From positions 367,501 through 431,500 of the forward strand of contig JAWQEG010000508.1 of assembly GCA_033782935.1 (NCBI GenBank): a stretch of DNA of 64,000 bases, in the 5' to 3' direction. The first letter of the stretch is position 1. Every line of letters begins with the position of its first letter. Below are positions 34,687 through 48,567 of this stretch, piece by piece. A program made the position numbers and the translations under genes. This DNA is from Petrolisthes cinctipes (Eukaryota > Arthropoda > Malacostraca > Decapoda > Porcellanidae). The notes beneath the pieces were generated by a model. That model was given only the letters and a program-made list of their open reading frames with translations, was not told where the DNA came from and did not search any database.

Positions 34687-36337
34687 TGTACAGATCGCTT
34701 CTGGGACCCCTAAATATCGAATTTTTGGGTGTTTTGGGACTGAATTTGAGATATCGACTTTTTGGCACCTAAAAGATCGATTTTTAGCATGTTTTTAGCC
34801 TATATTTTGAAAATATTCTAGCACTGAGTAGGCATGTACAGATTGCTTCTGGGACCCCAAAATATTGAATTTTCGGGTGTTTTGAGCCTGAATTTGAGAT
34901 ATAAACGGGTACAGAAGATACATGCACATATTGACTTTGGGCACCAAAAATATCGATTTTCAGCATGTTTTGGGCCTGAATTTTGAAAATACTCTAACAC
35001 GGAGTAGGCATGTACAGATCGCTTCTGGGACCACAAAATATCGAATTTTCGGGTGTTTAGGGCCAGAATTTGAGATATAAAGGGGTATAGAAGATGCATG
35101 CACATATCGACTTTTGGGCACCTAAGAGATCGATTTTCAGTATGTTTTTGGCCTGTATTTTGAAAATACTCTAACACGGAGTAGGCATGTACAGATACCT
35201 TCTGGGATCTCTAAATATCGAATTTTCAGGTGTTTTGGGACTGAATTTAAGATATCGATTTTTTGGCACTTAAAATGTCGATTTTTAGCATGTTTTTAGC
35301 CTATGTTTTGAAAATATTCTAGCACTGTGTAGGCATGTACAGATTGCTTCTGGGACCCCAAAATATTGAATTTTCGGGTGTTTTGAGCCTGAATTTGAGA
35401 TATAAACGGGTACAGAAGATACATGCACATATTGACTTTGGGCATCTAAAATATCGATTTTCAGCATGTTTTGGGCCTGTATTTTGAAAATACTCTAACA
35501 CTGAGTAGGCATGTACAGATTGTTTCTGGGACCCCAAAATATTGAATTTTCGGGTGTTTTGAGCCTGAATTTGAGATATAAACGGGTACTGAAGATGCAT
35601 GCACATATCGACTTTTGTGCACCTAAAAGATCGATTTTCAGTATGTTTTGAGCATGTATTTTGAAAATACTCTAACACGGAATAGGCATGTACAGATCGC
35701 TTCTGGGACCCCTAAATATCGAATTTTCGGGTGTTTTGGGACTGAATTTGAGATATCGACTTTTTGGCACCTAAAAGATCGATTTTCAGCATGTTTTTAG
35801 CCTATATTTTGAAAATATTCTAGCACTGAGTAGGCATGTACAGATTGCTTCTGGGACCCCAAAATGTTGAATTTTCGGGTGTTTTGAGCCTGAATTTGAG
35901 ATATAAACCGGTACAGAAGATACATGCACATATTGACTTTGGGCACCAAAAATATCGATTTTCAGCATGTTTTGGGCCTGAATTTTGAAAATACTCTAAC
36001 ACGGAGTAGGCATGTACAGATCGCTTCTGGGACCCCAAAATATCGAATTTTCGGGTGTTTAGGGCCAGAATTTGAGATATAAACGGGTACACAAGATGCA
36101 TGCACATATCGACTTTTGGGCACCTAAAAGATCGATTTTCAGTATGTTTTTGGCCTGTATTTTGAAAATACTCTAACACGGAGTAAGCATGTACAGATAC
36201 CTTCTGGGACCTCTAAATATCGAATTTTCGGGTGTTTTGGGACTGAATTTGAGATATCGATTTTTTGGCACCTAAAATGTCGATTTTTAGCATGTTTTTA
36301 GCCTATATTTTGAAAATGTTCTAGCACTGTGTAGGCA

Positions 36338-36513
36338 TGTACAGATTGCTTCTGGGACCCCATAATATTGAATTTTCGGGTGTTTTGAGCCTGAATTTGA
36401 GATATAAACGGGTACAGAAGATATATGCACATATTGACTTTGGGCATCTAAAATATCGATTTTCAGTATGTTTTGAGCATGTATTTTGAAAATACTCTAA
36501 CACGGAGTAGGCA
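36338..36513 (+). repeat. Mosaic long monomer: A2 front and middle, C back
   Basis: A2 marks (TTG sites, GGGCATCTAAAATATCG) run through the middle, then GATTTTCAGTATGTTTTGAGCATG and ACACGGAG are C-type. Related mosaics are at 36662-36837, 40465-40640, 40789-40964, 43265-43440 and 45740-45915. Each is the sole long monomer of a 324-bp HOR, so these HORs look like S-A-C units that lost one monomer length by exchange between A and C. Confidence 0.83.
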
Positions 36514-39137
36514 TGTACAGATACCTTCTGGGACCCCTAAATATCGAATTTGCGGGTGTTTTGGGACTGAATTTGAGATATCGACTTTTTGGCACCTAAA
36601 AGATCGATTTTTAGCATGTTTTTAGCCTATATTTTGAAAATATTCTAGCACTGAGTAGGCATGTACAGATTGCTTCTGGGACCCCAAAATATTGAATTTT
36701 CGGGTGTTTTGAGCCTGAATTTGAGATATAAACGGGTACAGAAGATACATGCACATATTGACTTTGGGCATCTAAAATATCGATTTTCAGTATGTTTTGA
36801 GCATGTATTTTGAAAATACTCTAACACGGAGTAGGCATGTACAGATCGCTTCTGGGACCCCTATATATCGAATTTTCGGGTGTTTTGGGACTGAATTTGA
36901 GATATCGACTTTTTGGCACCTAAAAGATCGATTTTTAGCATGTTTTTAGCCTATATTTTGAAAATATTCTAGCACTGAGTAGGCATGTACAGATTGCTTC
37001 TGGGACCCCAAAATATTGAATTTTCGGGTTTTTTGAGCCTGAATTTGAGATATAAACGGGTACAGAAGATACATGCACATATTGACTTTGGTCACCAAAA
37101 ATATCGATTTTCAGCATGTTTTGGGCCTGAATTTTGAAAATACTCTAACACGGAGTAGGCATGTACATATCGCTTCTGGGACCTCTAAATATCGAATTTT
37201 CGGGTGTTTTGGGACTGAATTTGAGATATCGATTTTTTGGCACCTAAAATGTCGATTTTTAGCATGTTTTTAGCCTATATTTTGAAAATATTCTAGCACT
37301 GTGTAGGCATGTACAGATTGCTTCTGGGACCCCAAAATATTGAATTTTCGGGTTTTTTGAGCCTGAATTTGAGATATAAACGGGTACAGAAGATACATGC
37401 ACATATTGACTTTGGTCGCCAAAAATATCGATTTTCAGCATGTTTTGGGCCTGAATTTTGAACATACTCTAACACGGAGTAGGCATGTACAGATACCTTC
37501 TGGGACCTCTAAATATCGAATTTTCGGGTGTTTTGGGACTGAATTTGAGATATCGATTTTTTGGCACCTAAAATGTCGATTTTTAGCATGTTTTTAGCCT
37601 ATATTTTGAAAATATTCTAGCACTGTGCAGGCATGTACAGATTGCTTCTGGGACCCCAAAATATTGAATATTCGGGTGTTTTGAGCCTGAATTTGAGATA
37701 TAAACGGGTACAGAAGATACATGCACATATTGACTTTGGGCATCTAAAATATCGATTTTCAGCATGTTTTGGGCCTGTATTTTGAAAATACTCTAACACT
37801 GAGTAGGCATGTACAGATTGCTTCTGGGACCCCAAAATATTGAATTTTCGGGTGTTTTGAGCCTGAATTTGAGATATAAACGGGTACTGAAGATGCATGC
37901 ACATATCGACTTTTGTGCACCTAAAAGATCGATTTTCAGTATGTTTTGAGCATGTATTTTGAAAATACTCTAACACGGAGTAGGCATGTACAGATCGCTT
38001 CTGGGATCCCCAAAATATCTAATTTTCGGGTGTTTTGGGACTGAATTTTAGATATCGATTTTTTGGCACCTAAAATGTCGATTTTTAGCATGTTTTTAGC
38101 CTATATTTTGAAAATATTCTAGCACTGTGTAGGCATGTACAGATTGCTTCTGGGACCCCAAAATATTGAATTTTCGGGTGTTTTGAGCCTGAATTTGAGA
38201 TATAAACGGGTACAGAAGATACATGCACATATTGACTTTGGGCATCTAAAATATCGATTTTCAGCATGTTTTGGGCCTGTATTTTGAAAATACTCTAACA
38301 CTGAGTAGGCATGTACAGATTGCTTCTGGGATCCCAAAATATTGAATTTTCGGGTGTTTTGAGCCTGAATTTGAGATATAAACGGGTACTGAAGATGCAT
38401 CCACATATCGACTTTTGTGCACCTAAAAGATCGATTTTCAGTATGTTTTGAGCATGTATTTTGAAAATACTCTAACACGGAGTAGGCATGTACAGATCGC
38501 TTCTGGGACCCCTAAATATCGAATTTTCGGGTGTTTTAGGACTGAATTTGAGATATCGACTTTTTGGAACCTAAAAGATCGATTTTTAGCATGTTTTTAG
38601 CCTATATTTTGAAAATATTCTAGCACTGAGTAGGCATGTACAGATTGCTTCTGGGACCCCAAAATATTGAATTTTCGGGTGTTTTGAGCCTGAATTTGAG
38701 ATATAAACGGGTACAGAAGATACATGCACATATTGACTTTGGGCACCAAAAATATCGATTTTCAGCATGTTTTGGGCCTGAATTTTGAAAATACTCAAAC
38801 ACGGAGTAGGCATGTACAGATCGCTTCTGGGACCCCAAAATATCGAATTTTCGGGTGTTTAGGGACAGAATTTGAGATATAAACGGGTACAGAAGATGCA
38901 TGCACATATCGACTTTTGGGCTCCTAAAAGATCGATTTTCAGTATGTTTTTGGCCTGTATTTTGAAAATACTCTAACACGGAGTAAGCATGTACAGATAC
39001 CTTCTGGGACCTCTAAATATCGAATTTTCGGGTGTTTTGGGACTGAATTTGAGATATTGACTTTTTGGCACCTAAAATGTCGATTTTTAGCATGTTTTTA
39101 GCCTATATTTTGAAAATATTCTAGCACTGTGTAGGCA

Positions 39138-39314
39138 TGTACAGATCGCTTCTGGGACCACAAAATATCGAATTTTCGGGTGTTTAGGGCCAGAATTTGA
39201 GATATAAAGGGGTATAGAAGATGCATGCACATATCGACTTTTGGGCACCTAAGAGATCGATTTTCAGTATGTTTTTGGCCTGTATTTTGAAAATACTCTA
39301 ACACGGAGTAGGCA
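39138..39314 (+). repeat. Duplication-junction monomer: B directly after S
   Basis: At 38990-39314 a short S1-like monomer is followed at once by a 177-bp B-prime monomer, giving the only 325-bp HOR in the window. Everywhere else S is followed by A or by the A-fronted C. Position 39138 is exactly where copy 2 of the 4,127-bp duplication begins, so the odd order marks the recombination joint. In copy 2 the equivalent S (43117-43264) is followed by an A-fronted long monomer. Confidence 0.9.
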
Positions 39315-42300
39315 TGTACAGATACCTTCTGGGATCTCTAAATATCGAATTTTCAGGTGTTTTGGGACTGAATTTAAGATATCGATTTTTTGGCACTTAA
39401 AATGTCGATTTTTAGCATGTTTTTAGCCTATGTTTTGAAAATATTCTAGCACTGTGTAGGCATGTACAGATTGCTTCTGGGACCCCAAAATATTGAATTT
39501 TCGGGTGTTTTGAGCCTGAATTTGAGATATAAACGGGTACAGAAGATACATGCACATATTGACTTTGGGCATCTAAAATATCGATTTTCAGCATGTTTTG
39601 GGCCTGTATTTTGAAAATACTCTAACACTGAGTAGGCATGTACAGATTGTTTCTGGGACCCCAAAATATTGAATTTTCGGGTGTTTTGAGCCTGAATTTG
39701 AGATATAAACGGGTACTGAAGATGCATGCACATATCGACTTTTGTGCACCTAAAAGATCGATTTTCAGTATGTTTTGAGCATGTATTTTGAAAATACTCT
39801 AACACGGAATAGGCATGTACAGATCGCTTCTGGGACCCCTAAATATCGAATTTTCGGGTGTTTTGGGACTGAATTTGAGATATCGACTTTTTGGCACCTA
39901 AAAGATCGATTTTCAGCATGTTTTTAGCCTATATTTTGAAAATATTCTAGCACTGAGTAGGCATGTACAGATTGCTTCTGGGACCCCAAAATGTTGAATT
40001 TTCGGGTGTTTTGAGCCTGAATTTGAGATATAAACCGGTACAGAAGATACATGCACATATTGACTTTGGGCACCAAAAATATCGATTTTCAGCATGTTTT
40101 GGGCCTGAATTTTGAAAATACTCTAACACGGAGTAGGCATGTACAGATCGCTTCTGGGACCCCAAAATATCGAATTTTCGGGTGTTTAGGGCCAGAATTT
40201 GAGATATAAACGGGTACACAAGATGCATGCACATATCGACTTTTGGGCACCTAAAAGATCGATTTTCAGTATGTTTTTGGCCTGTATTTTGAAAATACTC
40301 TAACACGGAGTAAGCATGTACAGATACCTTCTGGGACCTCTAAATATCGAATTTTCGGGTGTTTTGTGACTGAATTTGAGATATCGATTTTTTGGCACCT
40401 AAAATGTCGATTTTTAGCATGTTTTTAGCCTATATTTTGAAAATGTTCTAGCACTGTGTAGGCATGTACAGATTGCTTCTGGGACCCCATAATATTGAAT
40501 TTTCGGGTGTTTTGAGCCTGAATTTGAGATATAAACGGGTACAGAAGATATATGCACATATTGACTTTGGGCATCTAAAATATCGATTTTCAGTATGTTT
40601 TGAGCATGTATTTTGAAAATACTCTAACACGGAGTAGGCATGTACAGATCGCTTCTGGGACCCCTAAATATCGAATTTGCGGGTGTTTTGGGACTGAATT
40701 TGAGATATCGACTTTTTGGCACCTAAAAGATCGATTTTTAGCATGTTTTTAGCCTATATTTTGAAAATATTCTAGCACTGAGTAGGCATGTACAGATTGC
40801 TTCTGGGACCCCAAAATATTGAATTTTCGGGTGTTTTGAGCCTGAATTTGAGATATAAACGGGTACAGAAGATACATGCACATATTGACTTTGGGCATCT
40901 AAAATATCGATTTTCAGTATGTTTTGAGCATGTATTTTGAAAATACTCTAACACGGAGTAGGCATGTACAGATCGCTTCTGGGACCCCTATATATCGAAT
41001 TTTCGGGTGTTTTGGGACTGAATTTGAGATATCGACTTTTTGGCACCTAAAAGATCGATTTTTAGCATGTTTTTAGCCTATATTTTGAAAATATTCTAGC
41101 ACTGAGTAGGCATGTACAGATTGCTTCTGGGACCCCAAAATATTGAATTTTCGGGTTTTTTGAGCCTGAATTTGAGATATAAACGGGTACAGAAGATACA
41201 TGCACATATTGACTTTGGTCACCAAAAATATCGATTTTCAGCATGTTTTGGGCCTGAATTTTGAAAATACTCTAACACGGAGTAGGCATGTACATATCGC
41301 TTCTGGGACCTCTAAATATCGAATTTTCGGGTGTTTTGGGACTGAATTTGAGATATCGATTTTTTGGCACCTAAAATGTCGATTTTTAGCATGTTTTTAG
41401 CCTATATTTTGAAAATATTCTAGCACTGTGTAGGCATGTACAGATTGCTTCTGGGACCCCAAAATATTGAATTTTCGGGTTTTTTGAGCCTGAATTTGAG
41501 ATATAAACGGGTACAGAAGATACATGCACATATTGACTTTGGTCGCCAAAAATATCGATTTTCAGCATGTTTTGGGCCTGAATTTTGAACATACTCTAAC
41601 ACGGAGTAGGCATGTACAGATACCTTCTGGGACCTCTAAATATCGAATTTTCGGGTGTTTTGGGACTGAATTTGAGATATCGATTTTTTGGCACCTAAAA
41701 TGTCGATTTTTAGCATGTTTTTAGCCTATATTTTGAAAATATTCTAGCACTGTGTAGGCATGTACAGATTGCTTCTGGGACCCCAAAATATTGAATATTC
41801 GGGTGTTTTGAGCCTGAATTTGAGATATAAACGGGTACAGAAGATACATGCACATATTGACTTTGGGCATCTAAAATATCGATTTTCAGCATGTTTTGGG
41901 CCTGTATTTTGAAAATACTCTAACACTGAGTAGGCATGTACAGATTGCTTCTGGGACCCCAAAATATTGAATTTTCGGGTGTTTTGAGCCTGAATTTGAG
42001 ATATAAACGGGTACTGAAGATGCATGCACATATCGACTTTTGTGCACCTAAAAGATCGATTTTCAGTATGTTTTGAGCATGTATTTTGAAAATACTCTAA
42101 CACGGAGTAGGCATGTACAGATCGCTTCTGGGATCCCCAAAATATCTAATTTTCGGGTGTTTTGGGACTGAATTTTAGATATCGATTTTTTGGCACCTAA
42201 AATGTCGATTTTTAGCATGTTTTTAGCCTATATTTTGAAAATATTCTAGCACTGTGTAGGCATGTACAGATTGCTTCTGGGACCCCAAAATATTGAATTT

Positions 42301-43116
42301 TCGGGTGTTTTGAGCCTGAATTTGAGATATAAACGGGTACAGAAGATACATGCACATATTGACTTTGGGCATCTAAAATATCGATTTTCAGCATGTTTTG
42401 GGCCTGTATTTTGAAAATACTCTAACACTGAGTAGGCATGTACAGATTGCTTCTGGGATCCCAAAATATTGAATTTTCGGGTGTTTTGAGCCTGAATTTG
42501 AGATATAAACGGGTACTGAAGATGCATGCACATATCGACTTTTGTGCACCTAAAAGATCGATTTTCAGTATGTTTTGAGCATGTATTTTGAAAATACTCT
42601 AACACGGAGTAGGCATGTACAGATCGCTTCTGGGACCCCTAAATATCGAATTTTCGGGTGTTTTAGGACTGAATTTGAGATATCGACTTTTTGGAACCTA
42701 AAAGATCGATTTTTAGCATGTTTTTAGCCTATATTTTGAAAATATTCTAGCACTGAGTAGGCATGTACAGATTGCTTCTGGGACCCCAAAATATTGAATT
42801 TTCGGGTGTTTTGAGCCTGAATTTGAGATATAAACGGGTACAGAAGATACATGCACATATTGACTTTGGGCACCAAAAATATCGATTTTCAGCATGTTTT
42901 GGGCCTGAATTTTGAAAATACTCAAACACGGAGTAGGCATGTACAGATCGCTTCTGGGACCCCAAAATATCGAATTTTCGGGTGTTTAGGGACAGAATTT
43001 GAGATATAAACGGGTACAGAAGATGCATGCACATATCGACTTTTGGGCTCCTAAAAGATCGATTTTCAGTATGTTTTTGGCCTGTATTTTGAAAATACTC
43101 TAACACGGAGTAAGCA

Positions 43117-46100
43117 TGTACAGATACCTTCTGGGACCTCTAAATATCGAATTTTCGGGTGTTTTGGGACTGAATTTGAGATATTGACTTTTTGGCACCT
43201 AAAATGTCGATTTTTAGCATGTTTTTAGCCTATATTTTGAAAATATTCTAGCACTGTGTAGGCATGTACAGATTGCTTCTGGGACCCCAAAATATTGAAT
43301 TTTCGGGTGTTTTGAGCCTGAATTTGAGATATAAACGGGTATAGAAGATACATGCACATATTGACTTTGGGCATCTAAAATATCGATTTTTAGTATGTTT
43401 TGAGCATGTATTTTGAAAATACTCTAACACGGAGTAGGCATGTATAGATCGCTTCTGGGACCCCTAAATATCGAATTTTCGGGTGTTTTGGGACTGAATT
43501 TGAGATATCGACTTTTTGGCACCTAAAAGATCGATTTTTAGCATGTTTTTAGCCTATATTTTGAAAATATTCTAGCACTGAGTAGGCATGTACAGATTGC
43601 TTCTGGGACCCCAAAATATTGAATTTTCGGGTGTTTTGAGCCTGAATTTGAGATATAAACGGGTACAGAAGATACATGCACATATTGACTTTGGGCACCA
43701 AAAATATCGATTTTCAGCATGTTTTGGGCCTGAATTTTGAAAATACTCTAACACGGAGTAGGCATGTACAGATCGCTTCTGGGACCACAAAATATCGAAT
43801 TTTCGGGTGTTTAGGGCCACAATTTGAGATATAAACTGGTACAGAAGATGCATGCACATATCGACTTTTGGGCACCTAAGAGATCGATTTTCAGTATGTT
43901 TTTGGCCTGTATTTTGAAAATACTCTAACACGGAGTAGGCATGTACAGATACCTTCTGAGACCTCTAAATATCGAATTTTCGGGTGTTTTGGGACTGAAT
44001 TTGAGATATCGATTTTTTGGCACCTAAAATGTCGATTTTTAGCATGTTTTTAGCCTATATTTTGAAAATATTCTAGCACTGTGTAGGCATGTACAGATTG
44101 CTTCTGGGACCCCAAAATATTGAATTTTCGGGTGTTTTGAGCCTGAATTTGAGATATAAACGGGTACAGAAGATACATGCACATATTGACTTTGTGCAAC
44201 TAAAAGATCGATTTTCAGTATGTTTTGAGCATGTATTTTGAAAATACTCTAACACGGAGTAGGCATGTACAGATCGCTTCTGGGACCCCTAAATATCGAA
44301 TTTTCGGGTGTTTTGGGACTGAATTTGAGATATCGATTTTTTGGCACCTAAAATGTCGATTTTTAGCATGTTTTTAGCCTATATTTTGAAAATATTCTAG
44401 CACTGTGTAGGCATGTACAGATTGCTTCTGGGACCCCAAAATATTGAATTTTCGGGTGTTTTGAGCCTGAATTTGAGATATAAACGGGTACAGAAGATAC
44501 ATGCACATATTGACTTTGGGCATCTAAAATATCGATTTTCAGCATGTTTTGGGCCTGTATTTTGAAAATACTCTAACACTGAGTAGGCATGTACAGATTG
44601 CTTCTGGGACCCCAAAATATTGAATTTTCGGGTGTTTTGAGCCTGAATTTGAGATATAAACGGGTACTGAAGATGCATGAACATATCGACTTTTGTGCAC
44701 CTAAAAGATCGATTTTCAGTATGTTTTGAGCATGTATTTTGAAAATACTCTAACACGGAGTAGGCATGTACAGATCGCGTCTGGGACCCCTAAATATCGA
44801 ATTTTCGGGTGTTTTGGGACTGAATTTGAGATATCGACTTTTTGGCACCTAAAAGATCGATTTTTAGCATGTTTTTAACCTATATTTTGAAAATATTCTA
44901 GCACTGTGTAGGCATGTACAGATTGCTTCTGGGACCCCAAAATATTGAATTTTCGGGTTTTTTGAGCCTGAATTTGAGATATAAACGGGTACTGAAGATG
45001 CATGCACATATTGACTTTGGTCACCAAAAATATCGATTTTCAGCATGTTTTGGGCCTGAATTTTGAAAATACTCTAACACGGAGTAGGCATGTACAGATC
45101 GCTTCTGGGACCCCTAAATATCGAATTTTCGGGTGTTTTAGGACTGAATTTGAGATATCGACTTTTTGGCACCTAAAAGATCGATTTTTAGCATGTTTTT
45201 AGCCTATATTTTGAAAATATTCTAGCACTGAGTAGGCATGTACAGATTGCTTCTGGGACCCCAAAATATTGAATTTTCGGGTGTTTTGAGCCTGAATTTG
45301 AGATATAAACGGGTACAGAAGATACATGCACATATTGACTTTGGGCACCAAAAATATCGATTTTCAGCATGTTTTGGGCCTGAATTTTGAAAATACTCAA
45401 ACACGGAGTAGGCATGTACAGATCGCTTCTGGGACCCCAAAATATCGAATTTTCGGGTGTTTAGGGCCAGAATTTGAGATATAAACGGGTACAGAAGATG
45501 CATGCACATATCGACTTTTGGGCACCTAAAAGATCGATTTTCAGTATGTTTTTGGCCTGTATTTTGAAAATACTCTAACACGGAGTAAGCATGTACAGAT
45601 ACCTTCTGGGACCTCTAAATATTGAATTTTCGGGTGTTTTGGGACTGAATTTGAGATATCGACTTTTTGGCACCTAAAATGTCGATTTTTAGCATGTTTT
45701 TTGCCTATATTTTGAAAATATTCTAGCACTGTGTAGGCATGTACAGATTGCTTCTGGGACCCCAAAATATTGAATTTTCGGGTGTTTTCAGCCTGAATTT
45801 GAGATATAAACGGGTATAGAAGATGCATGCACATATTGACTTTGGGCATCTAAAATATCGATTTTTAGTATGTTTTGAGCATGTATTTTGAAAATACTCT
45901 AACACGGAGTAGGCATGTATAGATCGCTTCTGGGACCCCTAAATATCGAATTTTCGGGTGTTTTGGGACTGAATTTGAGATATCGACTTTTTGGCACCTA
46001 AAAGACCGATTTTTAGCATGTTTTTAGCCTATATTTTGAAAATATTCTAGCACTGAGTAGGCATGTACAGATTGCTTCTGGGACCCCAAAATATTGAATT

Positions 46101-48567
46101 TTCGGGTGTTTTGAGCCTGAATTTGAGATATAAACGGGTACAGAAGATACATGCACATATTGACTTTGGGCACCAAAAATATCGATTTTCAGCATGTTTT
46201 GGGCCTGAATTTTGAAAATACTCTAACACGGAGTAGGCATGTACAGATCGCTTCTGGGACCACAATATATCGAATTTTCGGGTGTTTAGGGCCACAATTT
46301 GAGATATAAACGGGTACAGAAGATGCATGCACATATCGACTTTTGGGCACCTAAGAGATCGATTTTCAGTATGTTTTTGGCCTGTATTTTGAAAATACTC
46401 TAACACGGAGTAGGCATGTACAGATACCTTCTGAGACCTCTAAATATCGAATTTTCGGGTGTTTTGGGACTGAATTTGAGATATCGATTTTTTGGCACCT
46501 AAAATGTCGATTTTTAGCATGTTTTTAGCCTATATTTTGAAAATATTCTAGCACTGTGTAGGCATGTACAGATTGCTTCTGGGACCCCAAAATATTGAAT
46601 TTTCGGGTGTTTTGAGCCTGAATTTGAGATATAAACGGGTACAGAAGATACATGCACATATTGACTTTATGCACCTAAAAGATCGATTTTCAGTATGTTT
46701 TGAGCATGTATTTTGAAAATACTCTAACACGGAGTAGGCATGTATAGATCGCTTCTGGGACCCCTAAATATCGAATTTTCGGGTGTTTTGGGACTGAATT
46801 TGAGATATCGACTTTTTGGCACCTAAAAGATCGATTTTTAGCATGTTTTTAGCCTATATTTTGAAAATATTCTAGCACTGAGTAGGCATGTACAGATTGC
46901 TTCTGGGACCCCAAAATATTGAATTTTCGGGTGTTTTGAGCCTGAATTTGAGATATAAACGGGTACAGAAGATACATGCACATATTGACTTTGGGCACCA
47001 AAAATATCGATTTTCAGCATGTTTTGGGCCTGAATTTTGAAAATACTCTAACACGGAGTAGGCATGTACAGATCGCTTCTGGGACCACAAAATATCGAAT
47101 TTTCGGGTGTTTAGGGCCACAATTTGAGATATAAACGGGTACAGAAGATGCATGCACATATCGACTTTTGGGCACCTAAGAGATCGATTTTCAGTATGTT
47201 TTTGGCCTGTATTTTGAAAATACTCTAACACGGAGTAGGCATGTACAGATACCTTCTGAGACCTCTAAATATCGAATTTTCGGGTGTTTTGGGACTGAAT
47301 TTGAGATATCGATTTTTTGGCACCTAAAATGTCGATTTTTAGCATGTTTTTAGCCTATATTTTGAAAATATTCTAGCACTGTGTAGGCATGTACAGATTG
47401 CTTCTGGGACCCCAAAATATTGAATTTTCGGGTGTTTTGAGCCTGAATTTGAGATATAAACGGGTACAGAAGATACATGCACATATTGACTTTGTGCACC
47501 TAAAAGATCGATTTTCAGTATGTTTTGAGCATGTATTTTGAAAATACTCTAACACGGAGTAGGCATGTACAGATCGCTTCTGGGACCCCTAAATATCGAA
47601 TTTTCGGGTGTTTTGGGACTGAATTTGAGATATCGATTTTTTGGCACCTAAAATGTCGATTTTTAGCATGTTTTTAGCCTATATTTTGAAAATATTCTAG
47701 CACTGTGTAGGCATGTACAGATTGCTTCTGGGACCCCAAAATATTGAATTTTCGGGTGTTTTGAGCCTGAATTTGAGATATAAACGGGTACAGAAGATAC
47801 ATGCACATATTGACTTTGGGCATCTAAAATATCGATTTTCAGCATGTTTTGGGCCTGTATTTTGAAAATACTCTAACACTGAGTAGGCATGTACAGATTG
47901 CTTCTGGGACCCCAAAATATTGAATTTTCGGGTGTTTTGAGCCTGAATTTGAGATATAAACGGGTACTGAAGATGCATGAACATATCGACTTTTGTGCAC
48001 CTAAAAGATCGATTTTCAGTATGTTTGGAGCATGTATTTTGAAAATACTCTAACACGGAGTAGGCATGTACAGATCGCTTCTGGGACCCCTAAATATCGA
48101 ATTTTCGGGTGTTTTGGGACTGAATTTGAGATATCGACTTTTTGGCACCTAAAAGATCGATTTTTAGCATGTTTTTAACCTATATTTTGAAAATATTCTA
48201 GCACTGAGTAGGCATGTACAGATTGCTTCTGGGACCCCAAAATATTGAATTTTCGGGTGTTTTGAGCCTGAATTTGAGATATAAACGGGTACAGAAGAAA
48301 CATGCACATATTGACTTTGGGCACCAAAAATATCGATTTTCAGCATGTTTTGGGCCTGAATTTTGAAAATACTCTAACACGGAGTAGACATGTACAGACC
48401 GCTTCTGGGACCCCAAAATATCGAATTTTCGGGTTTTTAGGGCCAGAATTTGAGGTATAAACGGGTACTGAAGATGCATGCACATATCGACTTTTGTGCA
48501 CCTAAAAGATCGATTTTCAGTATGTTTTGAGCATGTATTTTGAAAATACTCTAACACGGAGTAGGCA
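43117..48567 (+). repeat. HOR block 10: strict 324/501 alternation (825-bp period)
   Basis: HORs start at 43117, 43441, 43942, 44266, 44767, 45091, 45592, 45916, 46417, 46741, 47242, 47566 and 48067. From 43117 to 47565 lengths alternate 324, 501 eleven times without a break. The 501 units are mostly S2-A1-B, and the 324 units are S1 plus an A-fronted mosaic. Longer copies overlay this: 42616-44.3 kb recurs at 45091 (shift 2,475 = 3 x 825), and 45916 recurs at 46741 (shift 825). Shared marks include CTGAGACCTC and TGTATAGATCG. Confidence 0.93.

Larger units (their letters stand above)
34687..43116 (+). repeat. HOR block 9: 501 and 324-bp HORs
   Basis: HORs start at 34687, 35188, 35689, 36190, 36514, 36838, 37162, 37486, 37987, 38489, 38990, 39315, 39816, 40317, 40641, 40965, 41289, 41613, 42114 and 42616. 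Four consecutive 324-bp S-A units occur at 36190-37485 and again at 40317-41612. The units at 37987 and 42114 are 502 bp because GGGATCCCC adds one base in the S. The unit at 38990 is 325 bp, with B directly after S. Confidence 0.93.
35011..43264 (+). repeat. Exact-length tandem duplication, 2 x 4,127 bp
   Basis: Copy 1 is 35011-39137 and copy 2 is 39138-43264. Every monomer start in copy 1 recurs 4,127 bases later. Both copies begin with a B-prime monomer carrying the rare GATATAAAGGGGTATAG (35075-35091 region and 4,127 on). I saw few differences: AC versus CG at 36523/40650, G versus T at 36240/40367, C versus T at 37628/41755, C versus G at 38401/42528. Divergence is about 0.1% by eye, so the event is recent. 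Confidence 0.94.

Noticed and set aside
39138..39314. Possible assembly misjoin at the S-B order
   Set aside because: The anomaly coincides with the start of the second copy of a 4,127-bp block, so a genuine tandem duplication explains it. A misassembly is not excluded without reads, so it is kept as a finding rather than called an error.
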